Shown: positions 6,978 through 14,177 of the stretch, piece after piece
Layout of the letters: each line of letters starts with the position of its first letter
Numbering within the stretch: the stretch's first letter is position 1
Assembly (NCBI GenBank): GCA_041477815.1
Contig: JBGOUV010000010.1
Location: 1-36,946 of the forward strand
Reading direction: 5' to 3'
DNA length: 36,946 bases
Source: JBGOUV01 sp041477815
GTDB taxonomy: Bacteria > Acidobacteriota > Terriglobia > Bryobacterales > JACQDG01
Program-made: the position numbers and the translations under genes
Notes under the pieces: model-generated
What the model saw: the letters and a program-made list of their open reading frames with translations, nothing else
Databases searched by the model: none
Told to the model about the DNA's origin: nothing

Positions 6978-7442
6978 ATGGCTATGACGAACATTCTCGA
7001 ACGCATTGACGAGATAGTCACCCGGGTGGCGGTCTCGGAGGGCTTCGAGCTGGTGGAAGTGGAGTATCGGGGCGGCCCGAACAACCGCATTTTGCGCATT
7101 TTTATCGACAAACCGGGCGGGATTACGCTGGCCGACTGCGAAAACGTTTCGCACCAGGTGGGCGTCATCATCGACGTCGAGGACGTCATCTCGGAACACT
7201 ACACGCTGGAGGTTTCCTCCCCCGGACTCGACCGTAAGTTATTGAAACCACAAGATTACGAGCGCTTCGCTGGGAAAAAGGCGCGCGTCAAGCTGCGCCA
7301 CCCCATCGAGGGTCGCAGCAACTTCACAGGCCGGCTCGCCGGCCTTGACCAGGGAGAGGCCCTCCTCGACGTGGAAGGCGGCAGCCGCCTGCAATTTCCA
7401 CTTGAGGAGGTCGCTCTGGCCCGTCTCGTCATTGAATTCTGA
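6978..7442 (+). CDS. rimP: Ribosome maturation factor RimP
   Basis: The 154-residue protein has the two RimP domains: the N-terminal alpha/beta domain with FELVEVEYRGGPNNRILRIF, IDKPGGITLADCENVS and the signature YTLEVSSPGLDRKL, then an SH3-like C-terminal domain (RFAGKKARVKLRHP and onward). RimP binds the 30S subunit and helps assembly around the S12/S19 regions. It is the first gene of the usual rimP-nusA-infB-ylxP-rbfA order. The ATG at 6978 or at 6984 could be the start; neither has a clear Shine-Dalgarno. The next gene begins 11 bp after the stop. Confidence 0.93.
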   Translation: MAMTNILERIDEIVTRVAVSEGFELVEVEYRGGPNNRILRIFIDKPGGITLADCENVSHQVGVIIDVEDVISEHYTLEVSSPGLDRKLLKPQDYERFAGKKARVKLRHPIEGRSNFTGRLAGLDQGEALLDVEGGSRLQFPLEEVALARLVIEF

Positions 7443-7453
7443 GAAGAGGTTTC

Positions 7454-8887
7454 ATGCCCAGCCTGTACGATTCCATCGAAACCCTGAGCCGCGAAAAAGG
7501 CATCGACACCCTCATTGTGCTCGAGGCCGTCAAGGATGCCATCCTCGTCGCCGCCCGCAAGTACTATAAATCCACCGAGAACCTGGTCGCCGAGCTCGAC
7601 GAAAAGACCGGGGCCATTCACGTCTACGCCGTCAAGAAGGCGGTGGAGACCGTGACCGACCCGGCCGCCGAGATGACTCTCGCCGAAGCCCGCCGCCACA
7701 ATCCCGAAGCCGAGATCGAAACCGAGATCAAGATCGCCAAGCCCACTGACATTCTGGGGCGCATCTCCGCCCAGACGGCCAAGCAGGTGATCTTCCAGAA
7801 GATTCGGGAGGCCGAGCGCGAAACCATCTTTGGCGAGTTCTCCGGCCGCGTGGGCGAGCTGGTGACCTGCGTGGTCAAGCGCCAGGAAGGTCCCGACCTC
7901 ATTGTCGACCTGGGGCGCACGGAGGCGCGCCTGCCCCGCCGCGAACAATCTAAAGCCGAGAGCTTCGCCCCCGGCGATCGCATCCGCGCGGTCATCCGCA
8001 CGGTCGACAAGTTCGGCCGCGGCCCGGGCGTCATCGTCTCGCGGGGCGCTCCCGAACTGGTGATGCGTTTGTTCGAGCAGGAAGTGCCCGAGATCTATGA
8101 CGGCACGGTTCAGATCCGGGCCTGCGCCCGCGAGGCCGGCGAGCGCACCAAGATCGCCGTGCAGTCGCGCGACCGTGACGTCGACAGCGTGGGCGCCTGC
8201 GTGGGCATGAAGGGTATGCGCGTGCAGTCCATCATTCGGGAGCTGCGCGGGGAAAAGATCGACATCATCCAGTACTCGGAAGACCCGATCGACATGGCCA
8301 CCAACGCCCTCAGCCCGGCCAAGATCAGCCGCGTGACCGTCGTCGACGCCGCGGACAAGCGTCTGGAAGTGGTGGTCGACGATACCCAGCTCTCGCTCGC
8401 CATCGGCAAGAAGGGCCAGAACGTCCGCCTCGCCGCCAAGCTCATGGGCTGGCACATCGACATCAAGAGCGAAGAGGAAAAGCGGCAGGAGGTGGAGGTC
8501 GCCATGGCCGCCATGGCCGCCAATGCCGGCACCCCGGTGTCCGTCCTGCTGGATCACGGTCTGGGAGAAAAGCTGGTCGAAAAGCTGAGCGAATCCGGGG
8601 CCACCACCGTCGAACGGCTGGCCGACATGACCCCCGAGCAGCTCGAAGAGATCCCGGGTATCGGACCCAAAATGGTGGAGCGCATCCAGCAGGCCGTACA
8701 GAGCTTTTACGGACAGTTCGAGGAGCCCCCCGCCGAGGCTCCGGTTGTCGAGGAAGCACCGGCGGCCGAAGCTCCGGCGCAGGCCGCCGAATCTGCTACA
8801 ATACAGATTCCCGGCCAACCGCCGACCGACATTCCGGCCGATGATGATGAACCATCGGCCGAGGTCGTCGAGCCTCCGCCGGAATGA
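7454..8887 (+). CDS. nusA: Transcription termination/antitermination factor NusA
   Basis: The 477-residue protein has NusA domains in order: N-terminal RNA-polymerase-binding domain (to about residue 130), S1 domain beginning GRVGELVTCVVKRQ, KH1 with CVGMKGMRVQSIIREL, KH2 with AIGKKGQNVRLAAKL, and a helix-hairpin-helix segment EEIPGIGPKMVERIQQ near residue 400. The last 60 residues are an Ala/Pro/Glu-rich acidic tail that looks disordered. NusA controls pausing, termination and antitermination. AGAAGAGG lies upstream of the ATG. The gene lies between rimP and infB; the ylxR gene often found after nusA is absent, leaving a 60-bp spacer. Confidence 0.95.
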   Translation: MPSLYDSIETLSREKGIDTLIVLEAVKDAILVAARKYYKSTENLVAELDEKTGAIHVYAVKKAVETVTDPAAEMTLAEARRHNPEAEIETEIKIAKPTDILGRISAQTAKQVIFQKIREAERETIFGEFSGRVGELVTCVVKRQEGPDLIVDLGRTEARLPRREQSKAESFAPGDRIRAVIRTVDKFGRGPGVIVSRGAPELVMRLFEQEVPEIYDGTVQIRACAREAGERTKIAVQSRDRDVDSVGACVGMKGMRVQSIIRELRGEKIDIIQYSEDPIDMATNALSPAKISRVTVVDAADKRLEVVVDDTQLSLAIGKKGQNVRLAAKLMGWHIDIKSEEEKRQEVEVAMAAMAANAGTPVSVLLDHGLGEKLVEKLSESGATTVERLADMTPEQLEEIPGIGPKMVERIQQAVQSFYGQFEEPPAEAPVVEEAPAAEAPAQAAESATIQIPGQPPTDIPADDDEPSAEVVEPPPE

Positions 8888-8947
8888 GAAGGGGTAAATA
8901 AGATGAGTACATAACCGCAACACAGGGAGGTCGGTGCACTTTTGTTT

Positions 8948-11803
8948 ATGCAAAAAATTCGAATCAATGAACTGGCTAGGGAACTGGAAGTCAAGGCCCA
9001 TCTGATCCTGGAACTTCTGCCCACGCTCGGCGTTACCGATAAGAAAACCCATTCCAGCTCCCTCGACGACGACGTTGCCGACAGGATCCGCAGTCACTTC
9101 CACAATGGTGGAGGGGGCCCGGACGCCTACGAGGCGGCCGGAGAGCCGGCGGCCCCGCCGAAAATCTTCGTCGAGCCGGTTTCGGCGGCTCCGGCTTCTG
9201 CCGCCGCGGCTACAGCTCCCAGTCCGACCCCCACTCCCAGTGCGGCCACGGCGGAAACGCCGCGCCTGGTCCCGCCAGTGGCGGGCCATGGCGGTCACCC
9301 CCTGAGGGCTCCGCTTCGCGCCCCGGTCCAGGCCTCCGCTCATCCCGTCACGCTGCCCCCCCCTCCCCCTCCCGTCGAAGCAGCCCCACCGCCACCGCCG
9401 CCAGTAGTGGCTGCCCCGTCGTCCTTGACGGTGCATGCGGCCAAGCCTATCGCCCAGACCCCTCCGCCGGGCCAGACCGCTACCGGACCCCGGACTCCGA
9501 TGCCCTCCGGCGCCGGCCCCGCTCAGCCGCCCTTCAGAACCGGCCCGGGCGCTCCACGGCCGCCGCAGCCCGCCGCGGCGCGACCGGTAGCCGGCCAGCC
9601 GCCGGTGCGGCCCGTAGTACCCCCCCGGCCCGACCTGGTCGCCAAGCTCCAACAACAGCAGGCCTCTCCCACACCGGGTATGCCTGTTCGCCGGCCTCCC
9701 ACCCCGGGCCAGCCCATCTTCCAGCGACCGGGCGGCCCCGGCCAGCCCCCGCGTCCGGGTATGCCTTCCCGGCCCGGCATGCCGCAAGCCCGCTCGGGCG
9801 GTCCGATGCCCGGCGCACCGCAGCGGCCCGGCACTCGTCCCATGCATCCCACCTCGCGGGCTCCGCGCCTGGGACCCGGTGGCGCCCCGCCCCCGCTGAT
9901 GCCGCAACCCACCGACGTGCGCCGGCAGCATCGCAGCCCGGCGCAGCGCGTCCGGGATCGCGAGCAGGAGCTGGAATCCAAGATCATGCACCGGCACGGG
10001 CATGCGCACCAGCGCACGCCAGTGTCCGAGGAGCCCCCACCGATCACCCGAGAGATCACCATCACCGAGGGCAACACCGTCAAGGAGCTGGCCGAGCGGC
10101 TCGGCGTAAAGGCTTCCGACGTCATCAAGAAGCTCGTAGCCAAGGGCGTGTTCGCCACCATCAACCAGACCCTCGACGCCAAGACCATCAACGAGCTGGC
10201 CCGCGCCTTTGGCGCCTCCACCACCTCCATGAGCTTCGAAGAGGAAGCTCAGTTCAACGTCGAGCTGGCCGAAGATCCCAAGGACCAACTCACGCGCGCG
10301 CCCGTGGTCACCATCATGGGCCACGTCGACCACGGCAAGACTTCGCTGCTCGACGCCATCCGCGAAACCAACGTGGCGGCCCGGGAGGCCGGAGGCATCA
10401 CCCAGGCCATCGGCGCCTATCAGGTCGAACACCACGGGCGCCGGATCGTCTTTATCGACACCCCGGGTCACGAGGCGTTCACCCGCATGCGCTCGCGCGG
10501 CGCCAAGATCACCGACATCGTGGTCCTGGTGGTCGCCGCCGATGACGGCGTGATGCCCCAGACCCTGGAGGCCATCGACCACGCCCGCGCGGCCAAGGTT
10601 CCCATCCTGGTCGCCGTCAATAAGATCGACAAGCCCGACGCCCAGCCCGAGCGCGTCAAACAACAGCTTTCCGACCGCGGCCTGCTCGCCGAGGACTGGG
10701 GCGGCGAAACCGTCATGGTTCCGGTCTCGGCCAAGACCAAGACCAACATCGATCTGCTGCTGGAGATGATCCTGCTCCTGGCCGACATGCAGGAGAGCAA
10801 GGCCAACCCCACGCGGCCCGCCGTCGGCACCGTGATCGAGGCCAAGCTGGATCGCGGCCAGGGCCCCGTAGCCACCGTGCTGATCCAGAACGGCACCCTG
10901 CGGATCGGCGACTTCTTCATCGTCGGCCAGGTGTTCGGCAAGGTGCGGGCCCTGCTCGACGATCACGGCGAGCAGATCCGCGAAGCCGGTCCCTCCACCC
11001 CGGTGGTGGTGCTCGGCCTCGACGACCTCCCCGCCCCCGGCGACTCCTTGCAGGTCGTGACCGACACCGCCAAGGCCAAGCAAATCGTCGAGTTCCGCGA
11101 GAGTAAGTCCCGTGAGTCGTCCATGGCCAAGAGCGCCCGCATGACCCTGGAGCATCTCCACGAGCAGATGCGCGCGGGCGACGTCAAGGAGCTGGCCATC
11201 ATCCTCAAGGCCGACGTCACCGGCTCGGTGGAGGTCCTCTCGGACACGCTCAACAAGCTCTCCAACGACCAGGTGAAGATGCGGCTGATCCATTCCGGCG
11301 TCGGCGCTATCTCCGAGTCCGACGTACTGCTGGCCACGGCGGCCAACGCCATCATCATCGGCTTCAACGTCCGCCCCGAGCGCAACGCCGCCGAGCTGGC
11401 CCAGAAAGAGAAGGTGGACGTCCGCCTCCATACCGTCATCTATGACATCACCGAGGAGATCAAGAAGGCCATGACCGGCCTGCTCGAGCCGGTGATCACC
11501 GAGAGTCCGCTGGGCAAGGCGGAGATCCGCGACGTCTTCCGCATTCCCAAGGTGGGTGTGGTGGCCGGCTGCTACGTCCAGGAAGGGAGACTCACCCGCG
11601 ACGCCCAAGTGCGCCTGGTGCGCGACAACGTGGTGGTCTACACCGGCAAGATCTCCTCCCTGCGGCGCTTCAAGGATGATGTCGGCGAGGTGAAGAACGG
11701 CTTCGAGTGCGGCATCACGCTCTCCAACTACTCCGACGTCAAGCAGAGCGACGTGATCGAGGCCTTCCTCACCCAGAAAACGGCCGGCGAGCTGTCGGCC
11801 TAG
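8948..11803 (+). CDS. infB: Translation initiation factor IF-2
   Basis: The 951-residue protein starts with the IF-2 N-terminal helical module (KIRINELARELEVKAHLILE). A long Pro/Ala/Gly-rich linker of about 300 residues follows, with PGMP-type repeats. Then comes a second IF2_N module (GNTVKELAERLGVKASDVIK) and the GTPase domain with G1 GHVDHGKT near residue 458, G3 DTPGHEAF and G4 NKID, then domains II to IV. IF-2 places initiator tRNA on the ribosome. The ATG at 8948 gives the family N-terminus, but GGAGGT at 8926-8931 is 16 bases away; an in-frame TTG at 8942 is 10 bases away and may be the real start, adding two residues. Confidence 0.96.
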   Translation: MQKIRINELARELEVKAHLILELLPTLGVTDKKTHSSSLDDDVADRIRSHFHNGGGGPDAYEAAGEPAAPPKIFVEPVSAAPASAAAATAPSPTPTPSAATAETPRLVPPVAGHGGHPLRAPLRAPVQASAHPVTLPPPPPPVEAAPPPPPPVVAAPSSLTVHAAKPIAQTPPPGQTATGPRTPMPSGAGPAQPPFRTGPGAPRPPQPAAARPVAGQPPVRPVVPPRPDLVAKLQQQQASPTPGMPVRRPPTPGQPIFQRPGGPGQPPRPGMPSRPGMPQARSGGPMPGAPQRPGTRPMHPTSRAPRLGPGGAPPPLMPQPTDVRRQHRSPAQRVRDREQELESKIMHRHGHAHQRTPVSEEPPPITREITITEGNTVKELAERLGVKASDVIKKLVAKGVFATINQTLDAKTINELARAFGASTTSMSFEEEAQFNVELAEDPKDQLTRAPVVTIMGHVDHGKTSLLDAIRETNVAAREAGGITQAIGAYQVEHHGRRIVFIDTPGHEAFTRMRSRGAKITDIVVLVVAADDGVMPQTLEAIDHARAAKVPILVAVNKIDKPDAQPERVKQQLSDRGLLAEDWGGETVMVPVSAKTKTNIDLLLEMILLLADMQESKANPTRPAVGTVIEAKLDRGQGPVATVLIQNGTLRIGDFFIVGQVFGKVRALLDDHGEQIREAGPSTPVVVLGLDDLPAPGDSLQVVTDTAKAKQIVEFRESKSRESSMAKSARMTLEHLHEQMRAGDVKELAIILKADVTGSVEVLSDTLNKLSNDQVKMRLIHSGVGAISESDVLLATAANAIIIGFNVRPERNAAELAQKEKVDVRLHTVIYDITEEIKKAMTGLLEPVITESPLGKAEIRDVFRIPKVGVVAGCYVQEGRLTRDAQVRLVRDNVVVYTGKISSLRRFKDDVGEVKNGFECGITLSNYSDVKQSDVIEAFLTQKTAGELSA

Positions 11804-11806
11804 TTC

Positions 11807-11827
11807 TGGTCACCGGCCACTGGTCAC
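11807..11827. repeat. Heptamer tandem repeat between infB and ylxP
   Basis: Three head-to-tail heptamers TGGTCAC, CGGCCAC, TGGTCAC fill most of the 30-bp gap between the infB stop and the ylxP start. This resembles short tandemly repeated sequences seen in other bacteria. A second, degenerate heptamer array lies at 34039-34157. Confidence 0.5.
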
Positions 11828-11833
11828 TGTCTT

Positions 11834-12118
11834 ATGACCACCATCGGCGTCCTGACGCTCGAATTACATATTGATTATTCCCACTCCCTCAAGGAGAAGC
11901 GCCAGGTGGTGCGCAGCCTCAAGGACCGCCTCCGCTCGAAGTTCAACGTGGCCACCGCCGAGATCGACGGCCAGGATAGCTGGCAGCACGCCGTTATCGG
12001 CGTGGTCACGCTCTCCAACAACCGCACCCACGTCGAGCAAATGCTGCAATCGATCGAGCGCGAAGCGGCCCACTTGCTCGGCGCGTCCCTGGTCTCGACC
12101 GACGTAGAGTTGCTATGA
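11834..12118 (+). CDS. ylxP: YlxP/DUF503 family protein
   Basis: A 94-residue protein with the DUF503 pattern: GVLTLELHIDYSHSLKEKRQ, VRSLKDRLRSKFNVATAEI, QHAVIGVVTLSNNR and the ending VSTDVELL. DUF503 proteins are small ferredoxin-like folds of unresolved function that sit between infB and rbfA in many genomes and are suspected to help ribosome assembly or RNA binding. The stop codon overlaps the next ATG by 4 bp (ATGA), so the two genes are translationally coupled. Confidence 0.88.
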   Translation: MTTIGVLTLELHIDYSHSLKEKRQVVRSLKDRLRSKFNVATAEIDGQDSWQHAVIGVVTLSNNRTHVEQMLQSIEREAAHLLGASLVSTDVELL

Positions 12119-13425
12119 AGTCCCTGCGCAGCGAACGTGTCGCCGAGCAGCTCCGCCTGGAGCTGGCTGAGCTGATCGAGAATGAGATCGCCGATCCGCG
12201 CCTGGGGGCGGTCACCGTCACCGGCGTGCAGGTGTCGGGCGACGGCAAAACAGCCCGCGTCCTGATCTGCCCCCTGGACGAGAAGGCCGACGAGCCTGCT
12301 TACCTCGAAGCGCTCGACCACGCCCGGGGCTTCCTCCGCCGCGAGCTGGCCCTCCGCCTGCAGCTCCGCCACACCCCGCAGCTCGGCTTCGCCATCGACC
12401 ACGGACCGCGCCACGTCGACCGCGTGGAAACCTTGCTGGGCCGCCTCCACAAGCGGAAGCAGCTCGGCATCCTGCTGCTGCTCGCCTGCCTGCCCGCCCG
12501 CGCCGACTGGGTCCGCCACGAGGCCTCCGCCCACACCATGGGCAGTGTGTTCACCATCGCCGCCTACGGCGAGGACCGCCAGCTTCTGACGGCCGCCGTC
12601 GAAGCGGCCTTCCAGGAAGCCCGCCGCCTCGACCAGCTCCTCAGCAACTATCGCTCTTCGAGCGAGCTCAGCGAAATCAACCGCGAAGCCTTCCAGAAAC
12701 CCGTCCGCGTCTCCCCCGAAGTCTTCGACCTGCTGCAAAAGTGCTACCAATACAGTGAGGCCAGCGAAGGCGCCTTCGACTGGACCGTCGGCCCGCTGAT
12801 GAAGGTGTGGGGCTTCTTCCGTGGCGAAGGCAGCCTCCCCGAACCCGTCCAAGTCAACCAGGCCCGCAAGCTCGTCGGCTACAAAAAGGTTCACCTCGAC
12901 CCCGCCGAGCGCACCGTCCGCTTCGAGGTGGAAGGCATGGCGCTCGATCCCGGCGGCATCGGCAAAGGCTACGCCGTAGACCGCATGGTCGGCGTCCTGA
13001 AGGAATCCGGTGTGACCATTGCCCTGGTGTCCGCCGCCGGATCGTCCATCTACGGCCTGGGCGCGCCGCCGTCGGAGCCCCGCGGCTGGTACGTCCGCAT
13101 CCGCGACCCCAAGTCCGAGGCCGCCACCGCCGCCGAAGCCTATCTCCGGGACCAGTCCCTCTCCACCTCGGGTACCTACGAAAAGTTCTTCCAGGCCGGT
13201 GGTAAGACCTACAGCCACATCATGGACCCCCGCACCGGCTGGCCCGCCCAAGGCATGCTGGCGGTGTCGGTCCTCACCCCGCTCACCCTGGACTCGGAAG
13301 CCTGGACCAAGCCCTTCTTTGTCAACGGTCCGGAATGGACCCGCCGGCACGTCCCCGACGGCTTCCGGGTGCTGCTGTGCGAAGAAGGAAAATCCTGCTA
13401 CTGGGCGGAGCAGTCGACTCCCTGA
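12115..13425 (+). CDS. rbfA-apbE: RbfA fused in frame to ApbE (ribosome-binding factor A / FAD:protein FMN transferase)
   Basis: Residues 1 to about 115 are RbfA: RSERVAEQLRLELAELIENE, IADPRLGAVTVTGVQVSGDG, and a C-terminus HVDRVETLLGRLHKRK. RbfA is a KH-fold factor for 16S maturation. With no stop codon, the frame continues into a signal-peptide-like stretch (LGILLLLACLPARA, residues 117-130) and a full ApbE domain: HTMGSVFTIAAYG, LDPGGIGKGYAVDRM near residue 285, STSGTYEKFF and SHIMDPRTGWPA. ApbE attaches FMN from FAD to threonine in exported flavoproteins. Either this is one protein joining a cytosolic and an exported domain, or ApbE has its own internal start; TTG 12433 and GTG 12424 are candidates with weak Shine-Dalgarno signals. 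A missing stop through sequencing error is also possible. Both domain identities are clear. Confidence 0.85.
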   Translation: MKSLRSERVAEQLRLELAELIENEIADPRLGAVTVTGVQVSGDGKTARVLICPLDEKADEPAYLEALDHARGFLRRELALRLQLRHTPQLGFAIDHGPRHVDRVETLLGRLHKRKQLGILLLLACLPARADWVRHEASAHTMGSVFTIAAYGEDRQLLTAAVEAAFQEARRLDQLLSNYRSSSELSEINREAFQKPVRVSPEVFDLLQKCYQYSEASEGAFDWTVGPLMKVWGFFRGEGSLPEPVQVNQARKLVGYKKVHLDPAERTVRFEVEGMALDPGGIGKGYAVDRMVGVLKESGVTIALVSAAGSSIYGLGAPPSEPRGWYVRIRDPKSEAATAAEAYLRDQSLSTSGTYEKFFQAGGKTYSHIMDPRTGWPAQGMLAVSVLTPLTLDSEAWTKPFFVNGPEWTRRHVPDGFRVLLCEEGKSCYWAEQSTP

Positions 13426-13432
13426 CCGTTGT

Positions 13433-13729
13433 TCAAACCGGAACTGGGTGGTCGCCGCATGGCCCAGAGCTGAACGTAATTGTGCGGTGGCATATTCCCG
13501 CGGTCAAGCCGGTTGAGTTCACGGCCATCCGCACGGTCATACGTTCAGAGTTGCCCAGGAGCCAGTTGCCGCCGCTGGTAGTCGCGACCGCAGTGGTCGA
13601 TTGGTAAGGATGCTCGGTTGGTTCCAACCGGATACGCCCATGCTGGGAAGGCACCCCCTGGAGTGCGGCCGGGAAGAGCAGGGCCGCCGCGCTCGCGGGG
13701 CGCGTAAAAGGGGTAACTGTGAGCAGCAT
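13433..13729 (-). pseudogene. Fragment of a secreted protein with BACON-like repeat
   Basis: A 98-codon minus-strand frame starts with a hydrophobic stretch (RPASAAALLFPAALQG) and later reads TTSGGNWL, then MTVRMAVNSTGLTAG and TITFSSG. This resembles the BACON/Ig-like repeat common in acidobacterial secreted proteins (SGGNWLxVxP, LTVSVNPAGLAAGTYxGTI). Only one repeat is present and the family core between the two pieces is shortened, so I regard it as a remnant. The reading is by eye and uncertain. Together with the next remnant it fills the 370-bp gap after apbE. Confidence 0.35.
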
Positions 13730-13798
13730 TCTGCGGCGCGGTTCCAACTTACTTACTAATCCCCTCCGCTTGATGCACTTTCGGTCGATGAGCACTAC

Positions 13799-14164
13799 AT
13801 GAGCCGGGCCGTATGGCGCTGGAATCTGGGTGTGCTGCTGGTGCCGACCTGGGGCGGGGCGGCGGCGCCCATTCCGCTCGACCGGCGCCAGATCGGCGCC
13901 GTGTATCTCCAGGCCGACGCCCCCCTCACCCGTTCCTTCATCGGGCGGCTGGACCACACCGGCGCGAACTGCGGCATTGTCAAGGCCATCGTAACGCTCG
14001 CCCGCGACCTGGGGCTCAAGGTGGTCGCCGAAGGCGTCGAGACCGCCGAGCAGCTCGCCATCGTGCGCCCCCTGGGCTGCGAGTACGCCCAGGGCTACCT
14101 GTTCTCTCGCTCCATCGGCAGCGCTGCCGCCACACCACTGCTCGAGTCCAAGCCCCTATGGTGA
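13799..14164 (+). pseudogene. Internally deleted signalling protein: CHASE8-like piece joined to the end of an EAL domain
   Basis: The last 75 or so of 121 codons are the C-terminal third of an EAL domain: TRSFIGRLDHTGANCGIVKA, LARDLGLKVVAEGVETAEQL and GCEYAQGYLFSRSI. The catalytic ExL motif and the middle metal ligands are missing, so it cannot act as a cyclic-di-GMP phosphodiesterase. Before it, IPLDRRQIGAVYLQAD resembles the end of a CHASE8 sensor domain. The simplest reading is a CHASE8-(PAS)-GGDEF-EAL gene that lost about 500 codons in the middle while staying in frame. The histidine kinase starts 13 bp downstream. Confidence 0.6.
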
Positions 14165-14177
14165 CCGGCCCTCGCCC

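Noticed and set aside
7256..11608. A 1450-codon open frame on the minus strand across nusA and infB
   Set aside because: It is exactly antisense to two certain genes. Stop codons are rare there because of GC-rich codon use; the translation is Gly/Leu/Asp-repetitive with no family motif.
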